The position numbers and the translations under genes are program-made. 64,000 bases of DNA. Origin: Sphingomonas sp. SORGH_AS_0879. GTDB taxonomy: Bacteria > Pseudomonadota > Alphaproteobacteria > Sphingomonadales > Sphingomonadaceae. The stretch covers positions 3,905,001 through 3,969,000 of the forward strand of contig NZ_JAUTBJ010000002.1 in the NCBI RefSeq assembly GCF_030819175.1. Reading direction: 5' to 3'. The notes under the pieces are model-generated. The model saw only the letters and a list, made by a program, of their open reading frames with translations, was not told where the DNA came from and did not search any database. This document shows, in pieces, positions 31,894 to 39,453 of the stretch; position 1 is the stretch's first letter, and each line of letters starts with the position of its first letter.

Positions 31894-34842
31894 ATGTCGA
31901 TCCAGCGTCCCCTCGGTCCCATCGGTCATTGTTCTGCACGGTTGCGACGCCTGCTGGCGATCGAGGAGGAAGAGGCGCTCGGCCGCACGGTACGGGTCCG
32001 GCGGGATGTCCGTGACGCGGTCAGGGACCGGAAGCCGCACGGCAATCGCTGGTCGCGCTCCCCCAATTTCGCGGTGCCGGGTGCCTTCCACCAGCGGTTC
32101 GTCTCGGCAGACGGAAAGGTCACCTTCAACTTCACCTTCGAGCCGGTCAGCAAGACCAGCGATGGCGGCTGCCAGATCAAGACGTCGGAGGGAACCAGGC
32201 GATTGGAGGCCGGGGCGGCGAAGGATCACGACGCCTATATCGACCGTCCCGGGGCGGTGGAGGTCACGATCTCGCCGGACTGGTTCGATCGCTATGCGGT
32301 GCGACCGTCCGCGACAGAGGCAATCGATGGCAAGCGCGCCGTCTTTTCCAACATCTCGCCCGACCCACTGGAACGGCAAGCCTATTGGCAGGCCGTGCAC
32401 GAGTGCGAACGCACGCCCGGCGTGGACCGGCTGACGCTGGTGCCGGAGAATGCGTCGCGCGGCGCCTGGCAGGCGCTGGCGGCCGCGCCCGATGTCCCCG
32501 AGGCGGTGCGCGACATTGCCGCCGTCTTCGCCACCGCCAGGGGCAAGCGCAAAGCCCGCGCCATCCCGCTCGATGATCTGGCAATCGACGGTGCCGCCGC
32601 GCGCGAATTGGCGGAGACGCTCGCCACGATCCTGGGGACCGGCAAGAAGAAGTCGGCTGTCAGGGTCTCGAAGGGACGTGGCGGACGGACGCAATACCGG
32701 TTGACGGCGGAGTTTCCCGATGGGCTCGATGCCGCGGGTCGGCGAGCGGTCACCCAAGCCATCTGCGACCGGCTGGATTCGGCCGGCATCATGTACGTCG
32801 CCGCGATCCATGCGCCCGATCATCACAATGACCACCGCAATCACCACCTGCACCTCGCCTGTCATGACCGACCCGCCAGGAAGATCGGGGACCGTTGGGA
32901 CTTCACGATCGCCGAGAAGGTCGAGGGACAGCATCGCCGGGTCCGCTATCCGTACGCACAGAAGAAGGTGGCCGAATGGTCTCGCGATCCGGACGGCGGT
33001 AACCATCGCTACTATGGCAGCACCTCGGTGGCTGAGATGCGGGCATTCTTCGCCGACCGGTGCAACGAGGAACTCGACCGACTGGGCGCCACCCGCAAGT
33101 TCCATCCAGGCACGCTGCGCTCGCTGGGGTGCGAGCGCGACGGGCAGAAGCCACTCGGCACCCGTGCGGCGCCGCTGGAGGCCGTCGGCGTGCCGACCGC
33201 GACGGGCATCGACAATGCCGAGCTCCTCTGGTCGGCCCTGCTCTGCGAAGCGTGGACCGCGGCTGAGGAGCGCACCAAGGCCCGCACCGCCCTCCGCCGC
33301 CGGCTGGCCGAGGCGGAGCGTCGGTTCACGGAGGGAGCGGGTGTCGATCAGGCCCACGTCGCCGCCATCCGTGATCTCACCGCCCGGCTCGATGTGGCCG
33401 ACGCGGTGCTGCGCCAGCATGATGCCGAATGCGCCGAGTACGACGTCACGCTGGCAATGGCACGCGCCCGGCCGGACAAGACGATCACCGTCTGCCGCCG
33501 CATCCTGAAGGCTATCGGCGAAGGCAAGGCGGACTCGGCCGAGCAGCGGGCGAACGCCGCGATCGCCGCCCGCGCCGACGCAGCCGAGGCGTTCCTCGCC
33601 GGCATCGCTGCCATCGAGCGCGATCATGCCCCGGTGCTGGCCAAGTACCGGACGGCGGTCACAACGGCCCGGGCAGAGGTCGAGGCGATCGCGGATGCTG
33701 CAACGCCGCTGATCGAACGCCCTGCACCGGCTCGCACGCTCGAGCCGGCCCGTCCGGACCCGCGGGCAACGCTTGAGGCGCTGTTCGACCGGATCATGAC
33801 GGACGACATACCGATCCTGCCGCCGGGCGGCACGGTGACCGAATATCGTGTGCCCGGCGTGACGCGCGTCGAGTTCGCCGCTCTGACCACGCCCGCCCTG
33901 GCGGAGATGGCGCAGAAGCGCCTCGCCGTTCTGGCCGACATCCAGGCCAAGCGGATGACCGCTGCCGCAAAGCACCTTGCATCGGTCGGCACGGAGGTCC
34001 TGACGCGTGCCGCCGCCGATGGCGACCCCGGCGCAGCGCGGACACTGAAGCACGTCCGCGCCTATGGCGCCCATCCCGTCTATCTGCGCGCTCTGGCCGA
34101 GGCGCAGAAGACGGAGCCGCCGGTCACTGCGCCCGCCGAGAAGACCGGCCGCACGTGGCGGGATTTCATCGGGGGCCTGCTGGGTCACAATCCGCCGGTC
34201 CAGCCTTCTACTCCCATCGAACCGACGCCACAGCCGCCCGTCCCGGAACCGGTCAGGGATGCGGCACTCTCGTCGCGTGACGAGGCGATCGCGGCCCTAG
34301 CCGCCGCGCTCCTTGTCGACTCCACCCTGCGGGTTGTCGAAGGGAAGCATGGGCTCGTCATCGACACTGCCGACGCTCCCGACTGGCGGGTGTCCGCCGA
34401 CGTCTTTGCCGACGCGCCTGCGGTCCTTGACGCGATGCGTCGACGTCACGCGGCGCCGTGGCTTGACCACAGTGCCATCGAGCGGAACCGCCTGCTGGCC
34501 GACCTCCGCGCCGCGCTGATGAGTGTCACCCGGCCTCCCCTCCGGAAGATCGGGGAACAGTGGAACGTCGATCTCCCCGACAAACGGCTCGCTGCCCTCG
34601 TCACCCGCTGGCGCGGGTACGACAGTCTCGACGCCCTTCTGACTGACGTCGATCGCCAGTGGCGGGGGACCGACGTAGACCGGTACATCGTCGAGGGATC
34701 GACTAGCGTTGGAACCGGCGACGCGACCGTCAGCCACGTCCCGGATCTCGGCACGGACCGTGGTGATGGGCTGCACGACGACCGCGCCTTCGCCCCCATG
34801 GGCTGGGGGGACCGGGGTCGGGGGTGGAGTGGTGAACGCTAG
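31894..34842 (+). CDS. MobA/MobL-family relaxase
   Basis: A 982-residue HUH relaxase. The metal-binding histidine cluster is at about residues 305-322 (IHAPDHHNDHRNHHLHLACH), preceded by strand YVAAIHAP and followed by DRPARKIGDRWDFTIAEKV. The relaxase would nick oriT and pilot the strand during transfer. The middle (about 450-650) is a long helical, Ala/Arg/Glu-rich region, and the C-terminus holds a DUF-type domain ending GWSGER. It lacks a helicase module. The last 546 bp overlap the serine recombinase gene on the other strand. An accessory T4SS from another element would be needed for transfer. Confidence 0.85.
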   Translation: MSIQRPLGPIGHCSARLRRLLAIEEEEALGRTVRVRRDVRDAVRDRKPHGNRWSRSPNFAVPGAFHQRFVSADGKVTFNFTFEPVSKTSDGGCQIKTSEGTRRLEAGAAKDHDAYIDRPGAVEVTISPDWFDRYAVRPSATEAIDGKRAVFSNISPDPLERQAYWQAVHECERTPGVDRLTLVPENASRGAWQALAAAPDVPEAVRDIAAVFATARGKRKARAIPLDDLAIDGAAARELAETLATILGTGKKKSAVRVSKGRGGRTQYRLTAEFPDGLDAAGRRAVTQAICDRLDSAGIMYVAAIHAPDHHNDHRNHHLHLACHDRPARKIGDRWDFTIAEKVEGQHRRVRYPYAQKKVAEWSRDPDGGNHRYYGSTSVAEMRAFFADRCNEELDRLGATRKFHPGTLRSLGCERDGQKPLGTRAAPLEAVGVPTATGIDNAELLWSALLCEAWTAAEERTKARTALRRRLAEAERRFTEGAGVDQAHVAAIRDLTARLDVADAVLRQHDAECAEYDVTLAMARARPDKTITVCRRILKAIGEGKADSAEQRANAAIAARADAAEAFLAGIAAIERDHAPVLAKYRTAVTTARAEVEAIADAATPLIERPAPARTLEPARPDPRATLEALFDRIMTDDIPILPPGGTVTEYRVPGVTRVEFAALTTPALAEMAQKRLAVLADIQAKRMTAAAKHLASVGTEVLTRAAADGDPGAARTLKHVRAYGAHPVYLRALAEAQKTEPPVTAPAEKTGRTWRDFIGGLLGHNPPVQPSTPIEPTPQPPVPEPVRDAALSSRDEAIAALAAALLVDSTLRVVEGKHGLVIDTADAPDWRVSADVFADAPAVLDAMRRRHAAPWLDHSAIERNRLLADLRAALMSVTRPPLRKIGEQWNVDLPDKRLAALVTRWRGYDSLDALLTDVDRQWRGTDVDRYIVEGSTSVGTGDATVSHVPDLGTDRGDGLHDDRAFAPMGWGDRGRGWSGER

Positions 34843-35418
34843 ATAGCGCTTCACCGTCGCCCCGCTGATGCCGAAGTGCCTGGCGGTGACGGACAGGCTC
34901 GCCCCGTTCGTGATGCGCCAGGCGATGACCTCGACGGGATCCGCCTTGCGCGGTCGTCCGAGGCTCGGCTTGCCGCGATGCGTCAGACCGGTGGCGGCGA
35001 GCGACTTCCTAGCGAGATCACGCCCGGCCTGGGTGCGCTCGCGGATGGTCTCGCGCTCCATCTCCGCGATCTGCGCCAGCACCGCGAGGACCAGGAGACC
35101 GACACCCGACGTGATCGTACCGAGCGTGGGCACCACGACTTCAACCTTCTTGTCCATGAGCGCCCGCACCGTCGCCTGGATGTCCAGCGCATCGCGGCCG
35201 AGCCGATCGATAGCGGTGACGTGCAGCCTGTCGCCCTCGCGGATGTATTCGAGCAACGCGGCGAAGCCGGGCCGGTCCTGGGTCAGCACCGAGCCGCTGA
35301 CGTTCTTATCGAAGAACTCCTTGTCGAAGGGCTGGACGATCGATCCGAGCAACGCGCTACGCTGCGCCTCGATCGTCTGACCGCTGGTCGACACACGGTA
35401 ATAGGCAATCTCACTCAT
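34297..35418 (-). CDS. Serine recombinase (resolvase/invertase family) with extended C-terminus
   Basis: A 373-residue open frame. Residues 1-140 are the catalytic domain: AYYRVSTSGQTIEAQR with the nucleophile Ser, FFDKNVSGS, RPGFAALLEYIREGD, TAIDRLGRDALD and MERETIRERTQAGR. A helix-turn-helix follows at about 175-195 (SLSVTARHFGISGATVKRYL). A normal resolvase ends here. The remaining ~175 residues lie entirely antisense to the relaxase gene and look like a shadow frame. Resolvases of this type resolve dimers or invert DNA. Two palindromes just upstream could be its binding sites. Confidence 0.82.
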   Translation of the reverse strand: MSEIAYYRVSTSGQTIEAQRSALLGSIVQPFDKEFFDKNVSGSVLTQDRPGFAALLEYIREGDRLHVTAIDRLGRDALDIQATVRALMDKKVEVVVPTLGTITSGVGLLVLAVLAQIAEMERETIRERTQAGRDLARKSLAATGLTHRGKPSLGRPRKADPVEVIAWRITNGASLSVTARHFGISGATVKRYLAFTTPPPTPVPPAHGGEGAVVVQPITTVRAEIRDVADGRVAGSNASRSLDDVPVYVGPPPLAIDVSQKGVETVVPAPAGDEGSEPFVGEIDVPLFPDLPEGRPGDTHQRGAEVGQQAVPLDGTVVKPRRRVTSTHRVKDRRRVGKDVGGHPPVGSVGSVDDEPMLPFDNPQGGVDKERGG

Positions 35419-35429
35419 TCTTTTTCATC

Positions 35430-35450
35430 CTGGGGTGAAAGTTACCCCAG
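35430..35450. promoter_or_regulatory. Inverted repeat upstream of the resolvase gene
   Basis: CTGGGGT-GAAAGTT-ACCCCAG: 7-bp arms and 7-bp spacer, 12 bp upstream of the resolvase ATG. It is suited to an operator or a res subsite. Confidence 0.45.
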
Positions 35451-35522
35451 CACTTCCGAACCTAGCTCAATTGCCTTTCTTCTATCTTCTGGGCCCGCGC
35501 TGACGCCCGCCGAGACCTTGGC

Positions 35523-35542
35523 GCGAAAGTTGGAACTTTCGC
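35523..35542. promoter_or_regulatory. 20-bp palindrome between resolvase and small ORF
   Basis: GCGAAAGTT-GG-AACTTTCGC: two perfect 9-bp arms around GG. It is in the 168-bp divergent spacer, 45 bp before the ATG of the 68-residue gene. It may be a res crossover-type site or a regulator's operator. Confidence 0.45.
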
Positions 35543-35586
35543 ACGGAGGAAGATGAGGAAGGACCGATTGTGTGGAGGAGGATGAA

Positions 35587-35793
35587 ATGAGACCACCGAC
35601 GATGACGGACGAAGAGGCAGACGCCCTGTGGCGCGAGATGTGCCTCGAACTGGCGAAGCCGCCCACCGAAATCATCGCGGTGAACGACAATCCTGGTCAC
35701 ATGCCCGTCAGAAAGGACCGGGGACCGCGTCGTTACGATTTCATCTATACCGCTCGGGCATTCATGATGGCCGAATGGCAGGCTGTTCGCTGA
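35587..35793 (+). CDS. Small hypothetical protein
   Basis: A 68-residue protein starting at ATG 35587, with GGAGGAT 4 nt upstream; an in-frame GTG at 35572 is less well placed. It is acidic at the N-terminus (TMTDEEADALWREMCLEL) and ends with an aromatic helix. No family is recognised. It is divergent from the serine recombinase across a palindrome-rich spacer and could be a co-regulator, but nothing in the sequence shows this. Confidence 0.5.
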   Translation: MRPPTMTDEEADALWREMCLELAKPPTEIIAVNDNPGHMPVRKDRGPRRYDFIYTARAFMMAEWQAVR

Positions 35794-35833
35794 TCGACGT
35801 ATCGATCATGAGAACGCGAACGCTTGGCGTTAA

Positions 35834-35901
35834 GTGGGGGTAAGGGGGTGTAGTCGCTGTGCAGTTCCCACTGCTCATCGCCTCCACCCCCTTACCCCCA
35901 C
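35834..35901. repeat. Perfect 17-bp inverted repeat with G-tracts
   Basis: The arms GTGGGGGTAAGGGGGTG (35834-35850) and its exact complement (35885-35901) are separated by 34 bp, without a T-run. It lies 142 bp before the RepA-like ATPase gene. The G5-TAA-G5 arm could also fold as a G-quadruplex half. It is plausible as an origin/primosome site, terminator or operator. The rest of 35794-36042 shows nothing else. Confidence 0.6.
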
Positions 35902-36042
35902 AACTATTATACTGCCCAATCCCTGCGATCCGGTTAACATCTGCGTGCCCTCGACAAAGCGATCGGGATCGCCGGTCGCTGTGCGTAAGCCTGACTTTAA
36001 CGACCCGACCGTATCTCAGCTGCCTAAAGGGGGAACCGCCAG

Positions 36043-37356
36043 ATGACCGGAGAAAGTTGGACTGTCCGCGCACGCCAGGGACACTATCAAGCTGTCGATG
36101 CGGCATCGGACCGACAGACGATGGACTATGCCGTCGAGGGCCTGATGCCTGCCACCGGGGCCACGATCTGGTTCGGCGCGGGATCGACCGGCAAGACGCA
36201 GCTTCTCCTCTGGCTCGCGGCGCATGTTGCCGCCGCCGGCGACAAGGCGCCGCGTCAGTGGCTGGGCGCGGACGTCAACGTCCGCGGCCACGTGCTGGTC
36301 CTGACCGCCGAGGATCTGCGCGAGCATGTGCTCCAGCGCATCGGCATGATCGCCCGCCGCATGATCGACCAGTCCGGCGGCTCCGACGAGGACGTCGCGG
36401 CGCTGTGCCGGCGCATCCATGTCATGGCGTTCCTGAGCATGGATACGGCCGAGTTCACGGAGCCTAATCCCTGCCTGTTCAAACGGGGAGCAGGCGGATG
36501 GCAGCCAAGCGCTGTCCTCAAGGGCGTCGAATCCTTCCTCGACGACTGGAACGCCCGCGCCGAGGACAATGGTCGCCCCGAGGACCGGATCGTCGGGGTC
36601 ATTCTCGACTCCGCCGTGTCGATGGCGGGATTCGAACTCGCCAATTCCGAGGCGACGACGAACTTCCTCTTCTACCTGAATCGCCTGTCACGGCGGCAGA
36701 AGATGTTCTGGGCGGTGATCGGCCACACGCCGAAGGACGCGGCAAAGAAGGCCGACGACGCCGCGATCGAGCGGCTGCGTGGCTCGGCCATGTGGTCGAC
36801 CACGCCCCGTACCGTCGTCGAAGTCCGGCTCGCCGGACCGTCCGAGGACCTGGAATCCGTTCGCGCCGCCCATCCCGGCCTGACCGACCGCGACGTCGTC
36901 ATCGTCGAGGTGGCCAAGGCAAACTCGCTCGGCGCCGATCTGCGGCCTCGCGCGCTGCTCCGGGACAAGCGCGGCGCCTATGACGATATCACGTCGGACT
37001 TCCCCGGCATCTTCAGTGCGGCCCCTTCGCCGTCGCGGGGCAAGGCGACCCTGCATACACCCGAGCTCCGCCGCGCCGTTCTAGCCCTGCTCGCGACGTT
37101 CGACGGCGGTAAGCCAGGCACCGTCATCGAACGGGACGCGATCCGTGGCGCGTTCAACGCGGCGAAGGCATCGTCCCCGGTCCTCGCCGCAATCTCCGAC
37201 GAGATCGAAGGCAAGCGTGGAAAAACACCCGGAACGCTGGCCAAGGAACTGGCGGACATGAACAAGGCTGGTCTGATCGATACGCACCGGGGTAACATCC
37301 GCATCGTCGATCTCGCGGCCGACAATGACCAGTCGTTGGCTAAGGCCGCAGAATAG
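36043..37356 (+). CDS. RepA-like AAA ATPase / hexameric helicase
   Basis: A 437-residue RecA-fold ATPase (AAA_25/RepA type). Walker A is FGAGSTGKTQLLLWLAAHVA near residue 46, then HVLVLTAEDLREH (catalytic Glu), Walker B IVGVILDSAVSMAG, and FWAVIGHTPKD as sensor. The C-terminal third carries a winged-helix-like region. Such proteins serve as replicative helicases of mobilizable plasmids and some elements, so excised replication is possible. The ATG follows AAGGGGGA. An inverted repeat lies upstream and the hipBA operator follows the stop. Confidence 0.72.
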   Translation: MTGESWTVRARQGHYQAVDAASDRQTMDYAVEGLMPATGATIWFGAGSTGKTQLLLWLAAHVAAAGDKAPRQWLGADVNVRGHVLVLTAEDLREHVLQRIGMIARRMIDQSGGSDEDVAALCRRIHVMAFLSMDTAEFTEPNPCLFKRGAGGWQPSAVLKGVESFLDDWNARAEDNGRPEDRIVGVILDSAVSMAGFELANSEATTNFLFYLNRLSRRQKMFWAVIGHTPKDAAKKADDAAIERLRGSAMWSTTPRTVVEVRLAGPSEDLESVRAAHPGLTDRDVVIVEVAKANSLGADLRPRALLRDKRGAYDDITSDFPGIFSAAPSPSRGKATLHTPELRRAVLALLATFDGGKPGTVIERDAIRGAFNAAKASSPVLAAISDEIEGKRGKTPGTLAKELADMNKAGLIDTHRGNIRIVDLAADNDQSLAKAAE

Positions 37357-37370
37357 CAAGAGCCTGCATT

Positions 37371-37427
37371 CGTCCAAATATGGCCATCAATGTTGCGCGA
37401 TCTCGCTTTACGGGCCATATTTGGACG
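37371..37427. promoter_or_regulatory. hipBA operator: perfect 15-bp inverted repeat
   Basis: CGTCCAAATATGGCC (37371-37385) and its exact complement GGCCATATTTGGACG (37413-37427) are separated by 27 bp. The right arm ends at the base before the hipB ATG. This is the expected layout for autorepression by HipB, and its position implies a very short or absent leader. Confidence 0.7.
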
Positions 37428-37751
37428 ATGCTGCACACACCTGGTGAAATCGCGGCGGATCTCGGCCGGAGGATACAGCATCGTCGCCTGGCGATGAACC
37501 TGACGCAAGTCGACGCGGCGGCCCGCGCCGGCGTCTCCTATCGCACCTGGCGGCGCCTCGAGGCCGAGGGCAAGGCGTCGATCGACGACCTCGTCCGCGC
37601 GGCCGTGGCGCTGCGGTGCGAGCAGGATCTGTTCACCCTCTTCCCGGAGCCGGTGGCCAGTTCGATGGATGCCCTGCTGGAGCAAAAACGGATGACCGAA
37701 CGCACCGCGCCGAAGCGCCGCCGCCGGGCCGCGTCGAGGATTCCATCGTGA
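37428..37751 (+). CDS. hipB: HipB-like Xre-family antitoxin
   Basis: A 107-residue DNA-binding protein. Residues 12-70 are an Xre helix-turn-helix: LGRRIQHRRLAMNLTQVDAA, then RAGVSYRTWRRLEAEGKASI. It would neutralise HipA and repress the operon through the 15-bp inverted repeat abutting its ATG. An in-frame ATG at 37380 lies inside the operator's left arm and is less likely. The C-terminus is Arg-rich (RRRRAAS). GTGA overlap with hipA. Confidence 0.82.
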   Translation: MLHTPGEIAADLGRRIQHRRLAMNLTQVDAAARAGVSYRTWRRLEAEGKASIDDLVRAAVALRCEQDLFTLFPEPVASSMDALLEQKRMTERTAPKRRRRAASRIPS

Positions 37752-38992
37752 AGCTGAGGCCGGGGGCACCGCTGGGGCTCGCACTGGCGTTCGACGATTC
37801 CGCGCCGGCCGCGCAAGCGGGGCGAGTCGTGATGGCCGGTGGCGTCGCCCAGCTCGAATGGTCTCCCGATGTGATCCGCAGCGGCTTGCTCGTTGCCCCG
37901 CTGCTCTATCCTCCCGAGCCGGGCTTGCACGCCGCGCGGAGCCGGTCGTTCGGCGGGCTGCACGGCTTCCTGGCAGACAGCCTGCCCGATGCCTGGGGAC
38001 GGCTGCTGCTGCGGCGTCGCCTCGCCAGGATCGACGTCCAGTTCGACACGCTGAACCCGGTCGATCAACTGGCGATCATCGGCGCCGGTGGCCGTGGCGC
38101 GCTGGTCTATCAGCCAGCCACCACGCCTGACGATGCGATCGGGACGATCGACCTAGATGCCCTGGCCGAGGAATCGCGGTTGCTCCTCGCCGGGGACGAG
38201 GGCGCACTGGTCGACACGCTGGCGGCGCTGGGCGGCGCGTCGGGCGGCGCTCGTCCCAAGGTCCATGTCGGCTTCGCCCCCGACGGCGCGATCAGCGTCG
38301 GCGAGGCCGCGGACGGCCATGACGCCTGGATCGTCAAGTTCCGCGCGACCGGCGACCCGGTCGACATCGGCCCGGTCGAGGAAGCCTATGCCCGCATGGC
38401 CCGCGCCGCCGGTCTGACGATCGCGGAATCCCGCGTCCTGCCCGAGCGCGACGGGCCTGGCTATTTCGCGACGCGCCGCTTCGACCGACCGGCCCCCGGA
38501 CGCCGGCTGCACATGGTATCCCTCGCCGGGGCAGCCGAAGCCCCGTCCGAGATGCCGAGCCTCGACTATGACGGATTCTTGCGTGCGACCATGGCGATCA
38601 CCCGCCATGCCGGCGACGTCGAACAAGCCTTCCGCCGCATGGTCTTCAACGTCCTGGCGCATAATCGCGACGACCATACCCGGCAGCATAGCTATCTGAT
38701 GGGACCGAGCGGTGAGTGGCGCCTCGCCCCGGCCTATGATCTGACCTTCTCGGTCGGCCCGGGCGGCGAACACTATCTCGCGGTCGAAGGCGAAGGCCGC
38801 ACCCCGACCCGCGCCCACGTCCTCGCGCTGGGCCGCCGCCATGGCCTGTCGGATCGCGTCATCGCCCAGATCATCGACCGAACGCGCGGCGCGCTGGCCG
38901 AATGGCCGGTCATCGCCGCCGATGTCGGCGTCACTGTCTCGCGACGCGAGATCGCGGATCGTCTGAAGATCACCGACGACCGCTTCGGGTGA
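37748..38992 (+). CDS. hipA: HipA-family serine/threonine kinase toxin
   Basis: A 414-residue HipA-fold kinase, starting GTG in overlap with hipB. Characteristic elements: N-terminal lobe ending RSFGGLHGFLADSLPDAWG, then GGASGGARPKVHVG (P-loop-like), WIVKFRATGD (ATP lysine), catalytic VLAHNRDDHTRQHS and metal Asp in LAPAYDLTFS. HipA kinases phosphorylate aminoacyl-tRNA synthetases or related targets and cause growth arrest. The pair would stabilise the element by addiction. All key residues appear intact. Confidence 0.9.
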   Translation: MKLRPGAPLGLALAFDDSAPAAQAGRVVMAGGVAQLEWSPDVIRSGLLVAPLLYPPEPGLHAARSRSFGGLHGFLADSLPDAWGRLLLRRRLARIDVQFDTLNPVDQLAIIGAGGRGALVYQPATTPDDAIGTIDLDALAEESRLLLAGDEGALVDTLAALGGASGGARPKVHVGFAPDGAISVGEAADGHDAWIVKFRATGDPVDIGPVEEAYARMARAAGLTIAESRVLPERDGPGYFATRRFDRPAPGRRLHMVSLAGAAEAPSEMPSLDYDGFLRATMAITRHAGDVEQAFRRMVFNVLAHNRDDHTRQHSYLMGPSGEWRLAPAYDLTFSVGPGGEHYLAVEGEGRTPTRAHVLALGRRHGLSDRVIAQIIDRTRGALAEWPVIAADVGVTVSRREIADRLKITDDRFG

Positions 38993-39039
38993 GAAGAAGG
39001 CCCTGCACGTGGGGTAACCCACGACAGGAAGGAAAAGAC

Positions 39040-39453
39040 ATGATGAGCATCGACGCGGACGCCGGCGGCACCGTCGCGATGACGCCGGGGACCGGCCCGG
39101 TCCTCCCCCAGGACATGATCGACGCGGCAACCGCCGACGCCATCCTGCGGCTCGACCGCAAGATCGCCCGTGCGATCCAGACGGACCGGGGCATCAACCT
39201 CAAGTCGGAGGATCTCGACCTCCTTACCCTGGTGGGTGCAGTGAACCTGCTCGGAAAGGCGCGAAGCGAAATCCTGAAGGAAAAAGCGCAGTGCCGGCAC
39301 CGAAAGTTCTCTACCGCCGGGGTGAATTCCACCTCGATCACGTCCGGGGCAAGGACGGCGAGGTTGCCAGTCCGAACTTCTACGTCTGCTGGTACGACCA
39401 AGCCACCGGCCGGATGCAGCGACGCAGCACGCGCACGGCTGATCTTCGCCTAG
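39040..39453 (+). CDS. Small hypothetical protein overlapping the integrase gene
   Basis: A 137-residue open frame starting ATGATG at 39040 with AGGAAGGA upstream. Residues 1-85 look like a genuine acidic helical protein (MIDAATADAILRLDRKIARA, LDLLTLVGAVNLLG). The last ~54 residues run out of frame through the start of the integrase gene and are Ser/Thr/Arg-rich, typical of a shadow. Either a true protein lost its stop by frameshift, or translation coupling with the integrase is intended. Position just before int suggests an excisionase-type or regulatory role; unproven. Confidence 0.5.
   Translation: MMSIDADAGGTVAMTPGTGPVLPQDMIDAATADAILRLDRKIARAIQTDRGINLKSEDLDLLTLVGAVNLLGKARSEILKEKAQCRHRKFSTAGVNSTSITSGARTARLPVRTSTSAGTTKPPAGCSDAARARLIFA

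Noticed and set aside
31846..34188. A 780-codon minus-strand frame opposite the relaxase gene
   Set aside because: Arg/Gly/Asp-rich shadow without motifs; the plus strand has an intact HUH relaxase.
35834..36046. A short plus-strand frame of 70 codons across the inverted repeat
   Set aside because: It runs through the palindrome, has no ribosome site and no protein-like composition.
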